DNA of 64,000 nucleotides from Nymphalis io (GCF_905147045.1 NC_065900.1:10250501-10314500), one strand, 5' to 3'. Positions 1 to 14,900 are shown, counted from the stretch's first letter. Numbers and translations: made by a program. The notes: generated by a model not told the origin, from the letters alone.

Positions 1-2870
1 CTGCCACTTCAGCCTGCTAATTTTGCAAGCTATGCCGGTGACTCCGGTTCTTTTCCGGATAATCTCATTTCTGATCTTATCCTTCAAAGATACTCCGAGC
101 ATAGCTCGCTCCATAGCACGCTGAGCGACTTTGAATTTGTGGACTAGTCCCGCAGTTAGTGTCCACGTTTCGGCACCGTATGTCATGGCAGATAAGACGC
201 ATTGGTTGAAGACTTTCGTATTCAAACATTGCGGTATAGACGACTTGAGGACTTGACGAAGGTTGCCAAATGCTGCCCATCCCAAGCGAATTCTTCGATC
301 GGCTTCCTTTCCGAAGTTGTTCCTACCGACTTGTATTATCTGTCCTAGGTACTAAGTACTAACTAGGTACTAACAACTTCGAGAGGTTTCCCCTCGACGT
401 ATATCGGTCCCGGCACGACATGCCTATTGAACATGACCTTGGTCTTGTCCAAGTTCATACCGAGACCGACACACCGGGAAGACTCGCCTAGGCTACGCAG
501 CATTTCGGTGAGTTGTTCCAGCGACTCTGCTATGATGACGATATCGTCGGCAAATCGAAGGTGTGAGATGTACTCGCCGTTTACATTGACTCCATACCTA
601 GTCCAATCCAGCGTTTTGAAAACGTCTTCCAACGCGTTGGTGAACAGTTTCGGGGATATTACATCTCCCTGTCTCACCCCTCTGCGCAGTTGGATCGCCT
701 TCGTCTTACAGTCCTGGATGTGGACAGTCATTGTAGCGGCGTTGTACAGACATCTCAGTACCTCGATATATCTCCAATCGATATGACATCTCTGCAATGA
801 GTCGAGCACTGCCCAGGTTTCGATGGAGTCGAAGGCTTTCTCGTAGTCCACAAATGCCATACACAGCGGCTGATTGTACTCTTCGGTCTTCTGCACAATC
901 TGCCGAACAGTATGGATGTGGTCCACGGTGCTGTAGCCTGATCAAAAGCCGGCTTGCTCTGGGGGCTGGAACTCGTCAAGTCGTCTGGCGAGACGGTTCG
1001 TGACGACTCTTGAGAGCAGCTTATACACGTGACTCAGGAGGGAGATTGGTCTGTAGTTTTTCAAGAGGGTTTTATCACCTTTCTTGAAAAACAGTACCAC
1101 CTCACTCCCGCTCCACGTTTCCGGGGACTTGCCATGTTGGATGACGGAATTAAAGAGGCTTGCTAGCTCTTTCAGGACCGGAGTCCCGCCTGCCTTAAGC
1201 AACTCTGTTGTGATTCCGTCATCTCCCGGAGCTTTGTTGTTTTTAAGCTGTTCTAGAGCCGCCCTAATCTCTCCTTGGTCAACGACCGGGAGCTCCTCGG
1301 AGTAATGGCGCATAAGAGGGGCGCGCTGGTCATCAATACTGATTCCCACGGGTTTATCCGATCTTGAAGAGAACAACTGCCCATAAAACCTCTCTACTTC
1401 TCCGACAATCTCAGGCCTAGAGGTAACGACCCCACCATTTTCAGTTTTAAGTTTTGTCAGACGCGGCCTCCCAAACTTGCGAGCGAACACTTTCGATCCC
1501 CGATTTTGCTCAATCGCAGCCTTGATGGCACGGGTATTGGAGCGTCGGAGATCGCGTCGCGTCAGCGTTTTTATTGTTCGGTTTAAGGCCTTATCTGACA
1601 AAAACGATGGTAGTTCTCGTCGTTTTCTCATGAGCTCGAGTGTCTCAGCAGAGAGTTTTGGTGCGTTGTCTCTTCTCTGTGGCTGAAAACACTTGCGGGA
1701 TGTGTTTTGCAGTATTTTGACCAGCGTGTCGGTTCTCTCATCAATGCTGCTTATGGTTTCCAACGCGGTGAATTGATTTTGAAGTTCCATTTGGAACTTT
1801 TCGGAGCCTTGAGCAGCTTGGAGCATGGTAGGTCGGAGAGTAGACCTCATCATTCTCGATCTTTCGGCTTTTAAGTTGATATTTAGAGTGCCTCGAACCA
1901 AGCGGTGATCACTTCCGGTATTAAACCTGTTGATCACTGAAACATCTCTAAATATTTGCCTTTTATTCGAAATGATAAAGTCTATCTCGTTCCTTATCAC
2001 GTTATCGGGGCTTCGCCAGGTCCACCTCCTCTGAGGCTTCTTTTGAACGAAAGAATTCATCAAAAAAAGCCCCTGCGCCTCGAGAAAGTTTACCAGCATT
2101 TGCCCCCTTGTGATTTCTGCAGCCCAAGCTGTAAGGTCCGACTTTCGATTCACCGCTATCTTGTACTCCCACTTTAGCATTAAAGTCTCCCATAACAACA
2201 TTGTAGTGGGCCTTCGAGGTGTCGTTGAGGGCCTTTGCGATGTCCTCGTACATCGCTTCGACCACATCATCAGAGTATATCGAAGTTGGCGCATATACCT
2301 GTACGACCTTCAGGGAGTACCTGTCGGAAAGTTTTAGGACAAGGTACGCTACCCGGTTCGACACATTACTGATTTCCACAATGCTGCTAATGAGATCCTT
2401 TTTGACTAGAAAACCGACACCACCCTGGGAGAGGTTATCACCTTCGCGGAAGTAGAGTAAGTTACCGGACTCTAGAGTTATCGTGTCCTCCCCCTGTCTT
2501 CGGACTTCAGATAACCCAAGTATATGCCAGTTTATATGACTTAACTCTACTTCTAATTCGGCGAGGTGATGGTCCAGCCTCATCGAGCGTCCATTATACG
2601 TTGCCATGTTCAGTCGTTTTATATGGTAGCCTGCCGTGAACCGGTGATTCTTAGCACCCCCTGCCCTGCCGATACCGCGACCGCTACCTTGGTCGGGCCT
2701 AGCGGGCTTGCCGGTAACTGGGGGCCTTTTTTTGGGCGCATCTGCCATTAAGGGAGGGGTTTGCCCATACTCGCCGCGCTGGGCAGGCGTGTTGGCGAGT
2801 GCAGTAGGGGGGTAAGATGTTTATGGGAGGGGGGACGCTGCTGCCCATCCCCCCTTGGATGAGATTGGGT
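1..2870 (-). mobile_element. RTE-type non-LTR retrotransposon, 3' end cut by window edge
   Basis: The minus strand encodes an endonuclease followed by a reverse transcriptase of the RTE kind often mis-annotated in insects as craniofacial development protein 2. The 5' side begins near 2870 with a GC-rich leader. The coding part starts at 2748 (residues MADAPKKRPP). The 3' side runs past position 1. The same 3' end is seen again at 31046-31413, nearly identical over the shared 145 bases, so the family has been active recently. Confidence 0.9.
363..2748 (-). pseudogene. Broken endonuclease-reverse transcriptase ORF of the RTE element
   Basis: An APE-type endonuclease (LGLSEVRRQG, VVMGDFNAKVG, GSDHRLVRG) comes first. 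The reverse transcriptase (KAPGDDGITTELLK, NYRPISLLS, RGVRQGDVISPKLF, RFADDIVII) follows. The copy is dead. The reading frame shifts near 2110, inside the endonuclease. An in-frame TGA near 936 sits between the residues GF and SGYST, where the frame is otherwise open. A short tangle of repeated GTACCTAG/GTACTTAG units at about 345-375 breaks the frame just after the RT core, at EGKPLEVV, and looks like a local slippage insertion. All key RT residues, including the FADD box, are still legible. No host function is implied. Confidence 0.9.
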
Positions 2871-2947
2871 TAAATTGTAGTGTTGTAAAGTGTAAATTAT
2901 TGTAAAGTGGGATTGATTAAAAATTAATCTTATATATTTTTATTCAG

Positions 2948-5900
2948 GTGTGGCTCCCAAGCAATAATAGGACATTGGGATGACACGATGTGCATCTACG
3001 GTTTCAATGGCACCACGGTATCGTACCCGTACGACGGACCGTTCCACCTCATACAAGAGATGGACTGCGTTCGGATCATATCAGAAATGACTCACGAACT
3101 TGTACAAAAGGTGCCGGTTGTTGTCGAAAAAATATTCAGGATAAATAGTACCGCCCCCGGGTCGTACTTAGTGGAGGCCTCGAAGCAATTTCAGGTTGGT
3201 GATTTTTTTTAATTTTTCCACATTTTAATATCACGCGTCTCGTCCCGGCTTCGCATGTTACATTCGACATTTTTTTAAAGACAAACGAACACAAAAATGC
3301 TTCCTAGAATACGCGGAACATCTCACTAGAGATCCATCACAATCGGACGAACGTCGGACAAACATAGGAACGTGAATTTAGAAGAATATATGTATATATA
3401 TATATTCAGTATCAGCCTGTTAATGTCCCACTGCTAGGCTAAGGCCTCCTCTCCCTTTTGAAGAGAAGACTTGGAGCTTATTCCATCACGGTGCTCCAAT
3501 GCGGGTTGGTAGAATACACATATGGCAGAATTTCAATGAAATTAGATACGTGCAGGTTTTCTCACGATGTTTTCCTTCACCGTCAAGCACGAGCTGAATT
3601 ATAATCACAATTTAGCACGTGGATATATATATATATAGGATAGCAAGTAGCTCAGTGTGTGCCCGCAGCGCCGCAGCCACCGCGCCGACGAGTACATCCG
3701 GCTGGTGAAGCCGGACTTGGCGGGCGCGGTGCAGGACTGCGTGGACGCGGCGGCGTTCGAGTTCAGCGCGGACGTGCAGAAGCTGCTGGCGCGCGCGGCG
3801 CAGTTCGGCAAGGGCTTCCTGTCGGACGCCGTGCTCACGGAGCACTACGTGCGCACGTGCCGCTGGCTGCGCGTGCTCAACGCCGTGCGCGACCCGCGCG
3901 TGGCCGTGCCGCTCACCTACCTGCAGTATCCGCTCTTGTATAGGGAACTTGTCTTATCGGTGGCCGCCTTCGGTCGCCTTCATTGCCCAAATAATTCAAC
4001 AAATTTATGAAAAATAATATTGAAAATATGTCATCATACTTAATTACTAGATATCTCACATGACTACTACTACTGACAGTAGTTATATTGTAAATCCTGG
4101 TAGAAACTGCTATCTGGCGGTACATTGATTAGTCTATCAGCTGCCATAGCTTTTTCTATAACTGACACTTTTGAGATTTAACACTTTTTCACTCCGCGTT
4201 CAATATCCGTCAATTAGTTGTTAGATGTTAATTAAAAAAAAAACTTACTTACAATTTTATTCCTTAATGATATCATATAATCAGAGTTCAAAATCTAGGT
4301 GAAAGAATTTTACTAGACAGGCTCATATGGCGTCGCTTACACTGTCTCGCTGGTCACATCGCTTCCTACCTACAACTGAAAGACGGCCAAACGAGAGTAC
4401 TGTCGCATTGGGCCTGTTACAAGGTATTATTATTATTTATTTATTTTATATGCCCCGGGATGGCAAATGATTCTACTCCACCTGATGGTAAGTGGTAGTA
4501 GAGTCCAAACGCGACGACGGCCAGTACAGTCGGGAAGAATGTTCTGTACTAGCCGTCCCCGCCTTGCCGGCCCGCAAGATGCCTCTTCACGCCTCGTTTG
4601 AAAGAACCCGGGTTGTAAGAGGAGGGGAACACGTGAGCTGGTAAGGAATTCCATTTTTTGGTAGTGCGACAAAGAAAGGAGTTGCCAAATTTCTTTGTGC
4701 GCGATGGAATTGATGTCACAGTTAGGCGGTGACATCGAGAACCAGCTCGCGTGGACTTAAGAAGGAAGGGGAAAGCAGGAATTAGAGAGAATAATTCCTC
4801 AGAGCACTCGCCGTGATACAGACGATAGAAAGCGCTCAGTGCTGCTATCTCGCGACGCAATTGTAAAGGTTCAAGGGTGTTTGTGACCTTTACGTCGCCA
4901 ATAATGCGTACTGCACGTCGCTGCAACCGGTCCAAGGCCTCCATTAGGTACTTAGCGGAGCCATCCCAAAGGTGCGAGCAATATTCAACGCAAGACCGTA
5001 CCTGTGTTTTATATAACAGGCACAGTTGTTGTGGCGTGAAAAAACGCCGCACCTTGTTCAGAACTCCGAGTTTTCGTGAAGCTGTTTTTATAATAGCCTC
5101 GATGTAATCCCTTGGACTAAGGTCGCAGCGAACGTCCATCCCCAGCATGGCGATTTTGCTTTGTATCATCAGCGGTGTGCCACGGAGGGAGGGATGAGGG
5201 TAAAATGGTGACTTTTTCGCTGTGAGAGCGCACACCTGTGTTTTCTTGGCATTAAACTCAACAAGATTATCAGAACCCCATTTGGCGATGAGCTCTAATG
5301 TCCTATCGAGTTCAATAACAAGATTCTCCCGCCTCTCCTCAGTTTCCGCCCGCCCAGCCACTGCGCGTCCGTGGTATCCACCATGCACTGTACTATCATC
5401 TGCATAGCAATGTATGTTCCCAAGAGAGAGCATATCATTGATATGCAAAAGAAAGAGTGTGGGAGATAGCACAGATCCCTGGGGGACGCCAGCATTCACT
5501 ACATAGAATTGTGAAGCGCAACCATCTACTAAAACACGAAGGCTACGCTTGTGTAGGAAGCTGGCAATCCAGGTGCATAGCTGAGCAGGCAGATCATATG
5601 CAGGTAGCTTGGAGAGAAGACTTCTGTGCCAGACCCTGTCGAAAGCCTTGGAGATATCGAGGCTGACAGCCAACGATTCTCCATGCTTGTCGATAGCTTC
5701 ACCCCAGAGGTGCGTTACGTACGCTAGAAGATCACCTGTGGACCGTTTTGGTCGAAACCCGTACTGACGATCATTAATTAGACAGTGATCTTCTAGGTAA
5801 TGGATCAGTTGGTTGTTTAAAATCCGTTCCATCACCTTACAAAGTACTGAGGTGATAGCTATTGGCCGATAATTTGCCGGGTCAGACCGATCCCCTTTTT

Positions 5901-8900
5901 TGGGAACCGCTTGCACATTAGCTCTTCTCCAAGCTTCCGGCACACATCTCGAAGAGAGAGAAAGTTGGAACAGGCGCGTTAACACAGGAGACAGCTCCGC
6001 CGCGCACTTCTTCACAATGGCTGGTATTCCATCGGGACCGCTAGCTTTCCGTATATCGAGTGATTGCAGCTCCGCACGCACATCACGTTGCCTGATTTTG
6101 ATGTCAGGCATCGTGTGGCCACACGAAGGTATTGTTGGTGGCTGCGCACTACAATCATCGATCACAGAGTTGTCGGCAAAGAGTTTAGCCAGGAGGTCGG
6201 CTTTCTCCTGCGGACTGTGAGCTAGCGATCCGTCCGGATTTCTGAGCGGTGGCAGCGAAGGTTGGCAGAAATTGTTTTGCACAGACTTGGTCAGACGCCA
6301 GAAGCTACGGGAGCCCCTAGGATGCGAAATAAGGTCATGACCAATCTGTACAATGCGCTGTGCATCCGCTCTCGTGTATGCCTTCCTACAGGACTTGGAA
6401 TTTTTATTGTAGTTTGCTTTCAGTGAGTCAATGTTAGATGCCCCGCTAATGCAGCCGTTGATCCACGCGCGATATGCCGCCTGCTTAGATGATACAGCGT
6501 CGGCACATTCACGCGTGAACCAATGGTTACGCGTACCCCTATTGATGAGATCTGAGCTAGGAATGTAGTATTCCATTCCTAACATGATCTCATCAGCAAC
6601 AGCAGCGGCACTAGCTGTCGGGTCATTCCCACTGAAGCAACGTTCCTTCCAAGGGACTGACGCATAGTAATCGCGCATACCGTCCCAATCTGCCGACTTA
6701 TAGTGCCAAACGCGACGTTTGCATACCGCTGATGGCGGCAGCTTGGCCTGTGGCACTTTGGTAGATATAAGGCCGTGATCCGAAGAACCAAGTGGAGCTT
6801 GAACCACAACCTGATATTCCACCGGGTGAGAAGTCAGCAGAAGATCCAGTAGAGAAGGCGCTTGCCCATCAATGTCTGGGATCCTGGTGGGCTGATCAAC
6901 CAGTTGGGTCAAGTCGTGTGTGAGAGCAAAAGCATGAGCAGTTCTTCCAGCATGGTCAGTTTTGAGGTATTTCAACCATGATTCATGGTGAGCATTAAAA
7001 TCACCCAAAAACACCAATTCCGCGTTAGGAAACTGCTCTTGCGCAGCATCTGCCACCCGACTAAGATGGTCGAATAATCGGCTTGTCTCCAAGTCACCAT
7101 TGTGGGATCTGTAGAGGCACACGTAGACTCGACTCTGACGAACCAGGTCCACACGTACCACCAACATGGAGAAGGAGGGGTCCTCCAAGCAGCGCTATCG
7201 GTGACAACAAACATCCGCCCTGACGAACAAGCATACTCCGGCTTTCGCTTTAAAAGATTCTTCAAGCATGTAGCCGGGATAGTTAAGGTAGCTGGTGTCG
7301 GCAGGGCGGAGTATTTGCGTCTCCGTGAGAAACAACATTGCTGGCCGTGCTGTCTCGAGATGGTGGTGGACAGCGTTGAGGTTAGCGTGGAGTCCTCGGA
7401 TGTTAGAGAACTCGACCTCAAACAGCGTGGGTATGGTGGGGGTGTGCACCGCTGAACGACCGTTATTTCTTATTTGCGCTACCATTTGGAAATTAGGAAA
7501 AGAGACGTGAGGCGAGCGACGTATTGCCACGATAGGGATGGGCAAAGTATGGAGGCGTGTTTTCCCAAATGTTTGCCAAAAAGGAAAATATACTGATCCG
7601 CCGGACGGAAGGGCCCCCGAACCCCCCCGGAAGTGGCCGCCGGGACCCCACCTTCCGATCACCAACCGGCACGACGGTCCACCCCGAGATTATGCGTGGC
7701 CTGGTGGGGCAGCCTCGAGAGCTGGTTAGGCACGCTCGGGCCCCTGTACTATGCCACGGGCGGCCAGCGGAACAGCCGTTTCTTCGGGTCTCCCTGTCCG
7801 GCAGGTCAATACAATTTCCCCCGGCATTGGTTCAACAGCCGTCTCCACTGGACCAACACCCATCGCGGCAATACTCGCTCGGGCACTGGCTGTACGCTGG
7901 CTGACCTCGAAACGCGGCTGCAAGCCACTTCACGAGTTTTTCACCATGCGTACGGTGGTAACAAGCCAGGCGGATGTTAGCATCCTACCACCAGATGAGC
8001 AGATGGTCGCTCAGATATCCCTTAGTCGCCTCTTACGACACCCATGGGAAAGAGAGGGGCAGTGAAATGTATTCTTTCTCCGTCACTGCACGGATGAAAT
8101 TACTTTAAACCTTCACTTATAAACATTGAGATACGGCATATATATAATATAGGCCACCTGATGGTAAGTTGTCACCAACGCCCGTAGACATTGGCAGTGT
8201 AGGAAATGTTAACCATCGCTTACATCAACAATGCGCCACCAACCTTGGGAACTAAGATGTTATGTCCCTTGTGCCTGTGGGTATGTGCCATAACAATACC
8301 AAGTACAGCTATTTTGCCGTAGAATATCTGATAAGTGGGTGGTACCTACCCAGACGAGCTTGCACAAAGCTCTACCACCAGTAATAAATGTGTATATATA
8401 TATATGTCGCGTCCAGGGTGGCCAAGACGTAATCATGGGAGTCCAACATAGCGCTTCCATAGAATCGAAACGTATTTACACGATTACAATTTTATTGTCT
8501 CTCATAATCACAAAATATTATTCTTATAGCAGTCTTAACAAAACAATCACTATTCTTAAATTGAAGAAAAAGTATCACCGTTCTTAGGCGTTGATGACAA
8601 TCTATCTTTTTTTTTCTTTTTGATGACAGTGCGATGTTGCCAGTACTTGTTTTATGCGCCGCGCATTGTTTTTCGTCTAAATTAATGAAATCTCCGATAT
8701 ATATACAATACCATGAATTATACTAAAGCCTTTTCCGAAACGCGCTGCATCGTCTGGTATAAGTTTTATGTTTATTGGTAATTGGATTAATTTTTTTTTT
8801 CTGTTAGGCATTCGAAAACTGACCTGAAACTCCAAACTAACCGATGATTTAGGGAGTCAATCTCTTCCTAGTTGTACAATGTAAATTAAATTACAAGAAA

Positions 8901-11900
8901 AACATAAGATAATATTGGCTTTTTTTCGCATTATCAACATGAGTCATAGAAAAGTTATATTCTCACGTCGTCATGGACGCGTGTTTTGGGTTTATGGGAT
9001 CCTTATTTATAGCAATAAGCTCAACTTTGTTTATTCGTTACTAATTTAACTTTAACTAATAATTTAAGTTTAACTAATTTATGCAAAACAACACTTCGAT
9101 CGCTTGCTCCGTTACGGCGTATAAGACTAACACACATTTGCTTTTATAATAATAATAGGAAATTAAAAGATATATATCTTAAAGACACACTATTAATGAT
9201 AACAATCTAATGTTTTAACAATTTTTATCAGGTAACACAGCCACATCTGGACAACGAAAGTGCTGCTCGAGAAATTGGCGAAAAACTACGTAACATTCCT
9301 GGTATATCCTACTCTACTATTGCTATGAAAGCTGCGGAAAAGGGAAGGAAGACATTAGCAATTAAGGTAAGTCTCGAAAATCTTAGTAAATAAACTAAAA
9401 AAATACTAAATATTTTTGCTAATTTTGACATTATATATTATTATTTTTAAATGTTAAATTAAAATATAATGGCCAGTATAATTATATTCAACAGAAAATC
9501 AATATCATACGCTTAATGATAGCCGAAATTTATAAGAAAAAGACCTAAGAAGACCAAACGCTCGTTAATTGTTTAATAAGGGTTTCAATGCGGATTCACA
9601 AAGTCTATAAGTTGTTAGTTATTGTATTGTTATTTCTTCTGAATTCTTCTGAATCGCCAACGTCCATACCACCTTAAATACACCGGTTCTCGTCCAATCT
9701 CCGTAGTTAAGTAACGTTGGGCGCGTTCAGTACTTGGATGGGTGAACGCCTGGGAACACTGCGTGCCGTTGGAGTTTTAAATATATCTTTTTTAAATTTC
9801 GGCTTTATACTGCAGTTTAATATTATTTATTAAAATAGTTTATAAATATTATATAAACATTTTAAGAAAAAACAAAAATGAGTCATGCCCCGCCCGCTTT
9901 GAACGAAATTCCTAACGCTATATATTATTTACTAAATAACAGTTGAGTTTGAGAGTAATTAAATAAAAATAGAATGATAATACCCAATCTGACTGCTCTC
10001 TTAGCGATGAAAAAGCCTTTTGGACAGATATATTTAATTTTTTAATTATGCTTTGTTTAAATTTTGTTTTTATTATACTATTACCACTATAAAGCATATT
10101 GTATTCTATTCTTAAATTGTAAGAAATATATATTTTTTAACTTAGGAAAATAAATATTTTAAAATTAATTAATATAAAAATGTAAACTATTATATGTATA
10201 AACTTAAAAATCGATACCATATACTCTGTATAGTCTTATAAAAAACACCAAAGCAAAAGTATCATGACGTTCGAAGTCCATTTATCTCAGCTGAGCTCTC
10301 ATTCGCCAAGTGTCTGAAGTGTAACGTGACGTGAAATAAGATGCTTTGTTCTAAAACACTTTATAATATAATTTTACAGATACTAGAATACGAAACTCGC
10401 AGTAAACTTCAAGTTCCTCTCCTACTGGCCCTCGGAGAAGGTCCCACTGCGCTGTTGAAAGCTACAGCAAGCGGGGACACGGATTTGGTCTACATAGTAC
10501 TGTTGCATTTGAAGGAAAAAATGGGAAAACATGAATTTGAAGTATGATCATTTTTTTAATAAAATTTCTATAATTTGATACTAAAATAATAATAATAATA
10601 ATGTCCTCCAGACCGATTTCGGCCACGGCGACTGATCTCAAAAGTGATTAGCCAACTACGCAGGAGATATTATAGTGCACAAGTGTGTGCGCAAACTCAG
10701 GTGCACTCTCTATTCCCTAACTCTCATAATCCGATGGGACAGCAATCCGACACGACCGGAAAGAGTTTAGGCGCACAAACGGCTTTACGTGCTTTCCGAG
10801 GCACGGGAGTGTACACACTTTCAACTTCCAGACTCCGGACTGCTACTGAGAATTTTCTGACAGAAAAACCCAATAACATTTTTATTGGCCCGACCTGGGA
10901 ATTGAACCCAGGACCTCCGGGTCTGCGGCCTTAGAGCCACTAGACCAACGAGTTAGTCGAACTACTAAGAACTACTAACTAACTACTAACAACTAAAAGA
11001 ATATGGCTTAAATAAACATTGTTAAAAAACCTCGAATATATTATCTTCAGTTCTACATAATTAATTAATATATACATACATAATGTAATAAATACGTCAC
11101 CCATTTAATACTAACCTATATTAATATTATAAATGCGAAAAGAACTCACTCTGTCTGTTTCGCTTTCACGGTTAAACCACTAAACCGATTTTGATGTAAT
11201 CCGCGTGCTTCATAAGTAAGCTTAAACCCTTTTTCTTTTTTTTAACGCTGGAAAAACGCATTACGCGTTTCCCCCACGGGAACAGTTGGGGGGGTATGTG
11301 GGGCTCGCCGGTGTCCAAGGCGCCGAGTGCACCCCGAACATCGGAATACCCACTAAAAAACCAGCGATACTCTTTCCGTCTTAACGAGGAGCGCCACGGG
11401 ATGGCTTTCGCATGCTACCGTGACAAAGCTTGAACCTTAAGGAAGGACACAGGCTACTTTTTTTACTTAAACCGCCTTTTCTAAATAAACGGGTGAACAC
11501 TAAATATTAATAAAAGAAAAGTAAACATTTTTGGTAACATCTTCAGTTCAGTTTTGGTTAAATTATTGTAAATCAATCTCAAAATAATAATAATACTTTG
11601 GAAATTACTTATCGCTATTGGTATACGCTATCTACCGTCACCGATTATGATCCACATATATGACCTAACGAACTACGTTTCTCTCCCCTCCACGAATATC
11701 TGGCATCCCCTCTTATCGAAGTCCACACCATCGAGCTTATTGGTGGCAGGGCATTACGCAAAACAATTTGGGTATCGGATTATTAACTAGATATTCTACC
11801 GCCAAATATCAATGTTTTGTACTGTTGTATTTGTTTTGTATGTGAATAAACTAGTGTAACCACAGGCACAAGGGCAGATTTTTTTTTTTATAGAATAGGA

Positions 11901-14900
11901 AGGCGGACGAGCATATGGGATACCTGATGGTAAGTGGTCACCAAACGCCCTTAGACATTGGCATTGTAAGAAATGTTAACCATCGCTTACATCACTAATG
12001 CGCCACCAACCTTGGGAACTAGGATGTTATGTCCCTTGTGCCTGTAATTACACTGGCTCACTCACCCTTCAAACCGGAACACAACAATACCAAGTACTGC
12101 TGTTTTGCGGTAGAATATCTGATGAGTGGGTGGTACCTACCCAGACGAGCTTGCACAAAGCTCTACCACCAGAATCTTATACCCCATTGTCAAATAATGG
12201 CTCATATTCTCATACTGGCTGAGCGATGGTTACCGCCTACCATCTGGGCTATCGCCTTTTGGTTTTTCTGCTCTAATTAAAATAAATATACCACACACGT
12301 GCCAATACAAATATAAGTATTTTAAATAATTTACTATCTTTATATATCCTTATTTATATCATAAATGCGATAGTGATTTTGTTTGTTTGTTACGCTTTCA
12401 TTTATCAACTACTCTACTACAAAAAAAGGGTACCTACACAGCCATACACGCGCCGGAAGCCGCAGCTGGAAAATTAGTAATATATATACATATATATATA
12501 TATGGACGACCTCGACGGTCGACTTCAATTTAAATATTAAGAATCTTACAATTTCCGTACACGAACACGATACAAAACGTTTCTCAAATACCGGACGTCG
12601 CTTGCAGCTCACGATCCGCAGCTTCCCGCTGGCGCACGCGCTGTACATCAAGTACTGCGCGAGCCACAACCGCGAGGCGCTCCGCCAGGTGTTCGTGCAG
12701 GAGGACGACTTCGCGGGGCAGGCCGCCTCGCACGTGCGCGACGCGCTGGAGCGCGGCTCGCCCGGCAGCGCTGAGGCCTCGCTGCTCTCCGCGCGGGAGT
12801 GCTACCGGAAGGGGAAGAACGACCTCGGTGAGCACTCGTTCTCTCTGCGTACTCTGTGAGACCGGATACTTTAGTTTTGTGTCGCGGCGATCACCTCCTT
12901 CTTAGCAATTTATGTAATCTCATCTTCATTCTGAGACGCTAATCTAAGTTAGTGATCCAGACCTACTGTTAGCTATTCTGTCACGTAGGGAGAGCAGTTG
13001 GAATAAAAATTCCCAAAGAGAGAGACAACACACGTTTCAAAAGTTAGTCTCTTGATGTTAGTGTAATTCTAGAATAGCGTTGTCGTTCGCTAAACTCCAT
13101 ATCACGTTCAATACCAACAGGCTGCTCACATTCTATCAATCGTATTTTTAAAAATGTTTCTCTTGCTGTATAGTAGCTACATGGTAAGAACGCGTGAATC
13201 TTACCCGATGATCGTGGGTTCAAACCCGGGCAAGCACCATTGAATATTCATGTGCTTGATTTGTGTTTATAATTCATCTCGTGCTTGACGGTGAAGGAAA
13301 ACATCGTGAGGAAATTTGCATGTGTCTAATTTCATTGAAATGTTACGCTTGCGGTTACGGTAGCTACATGAAAGTTTTTTGGATATGTGCGACACTTCGT
13401 ATGATTATTCATGTAGTGTATTATATTTCAAATGCATTGAAACAAAACGTTTTCTATATATATTTAGACTTCATCAAATATTTGGTTATTCCTCAGACAA
13501 CCCGAGGCAAATATTGCTTATAAAAAATCAGTTATTCTTATTCTTCGAGCTAATTTTAAATTATAGGAGTATCAATTTGCGAAGAAGCGCGAAAGTTATG
13601 CAAGCAGCAGTCCAGCCTCCAGGAAACATACGGCGAAAGCTTCGTAGGTCTCTCCTTACAGGACACTGTAAAGAAACTTCTAAATCAGGGCGAAGTGAAA
13701 TTGGCTGATAAATTACGATCTGAATACAAGATGCCCGATAGAAGGTAATTAAAAGTATATTTTTTAAGAATAATTTGATAATTTTTAGTATTTTAAGAAA
13801 ATAAATAAATAGTGCGCGCGGTACCAAAGTAACAGATTTTTTGTTTTGGTGAATGAGCCAGTACAAATATGGTATATATAAAAACATAATTAATTTTTCA
13901 ATTATGCCCGATTACTGTATTCAAGTATTGATTCGTTTTATCTACGGATAGAATCATCTACGAGGCACAACTCAAAGCTACCATTGTCTTGCTACTTACG
14001 TATCAGAAAGCTACGAATAACGGATAGTAGGGTAAACTTATTAAGATGACAGATAATAGTGTTGCAATAAAAAAATCAACGTCAATAAGCCTCGTCTACT
14101 ATCCGTAAGCGAAATGTTTTTTAGATATAGAAACCGAGCGAAATGGCGCAACGCTGTTTTAAGTATGACTCATTCACCAATATGTCCCATTGTGTAATTC
14201 GTATGGATTCGTTTCTCGACTGCCGACTGACTTCTGATGGTACCTGATGGTATGTGATGATGATGGTACTGTCAGAAGACAGTAACAGTCTGTGCTCGGA
14301 GTTAATATATTTCTATATAAGCAACTTCCTAAATACAAAGCCTACTAAGGAATTTATAATCCCTTTGCCTAAAATTATTTATACACCGACTATCTCGCCA
14401 GTAGAATCACTGATGAGTGGAGTGGTTGGCACCTGGAGACGAGATTAGAACTATAAAAATAAATATATCTTATATATAATATTCTTATACTACAAAGTAT
14501 ATAAACCAAGTATATATACAGCTAAGTTTATAAACGCTATTCAGCGTGTGTAATGTAATGTCTTGTTCTTTCCAATATTTTTTTCAACAAACAAGACACA
14601 AGATTCTCTATCTAATAACACCTATAAAGCCGATGATGATTAATAAGTCTCTTTTACTCCTTATAATATAGAGCAGAAAGAGAGATAGGACAAAGCTTAG
14701 GTAGAATTCTTATATTTGGTATTAATGAAAGGTAAATGTTTTGCCAATAATATTATATTTGTTAAAGATATTGGTGGCTTCGAATCCTGACATTAGCCGA
14801 ACGGGATGAATGGACACAGCTAGAAACGTTTTCAAAATCGAAGAAATCTCCCGTCGGCTACGAGCCCTTCGTCGACGCCTGCCTCAAGTACGGCAAGAAC

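Noticed and set aside
363..2748. Host gene similar to craniofacial development protein 2 or a reverse transcriptase-like gene
   Set aside because: The order endonuclease, reverse transcriptase and repeated 3' ends elsewhere in the window show an RTE retrotransposon with several lesions.
3926..4130. Continuation of the Vps16 exon past 3925 (QYPLLYRELV...)
   Set aside because: Joining at the donor gtatcc to the exon at 4285 restores LTYLQVQNLGERILLDRL, which matches the family length exactly. The extension does not.
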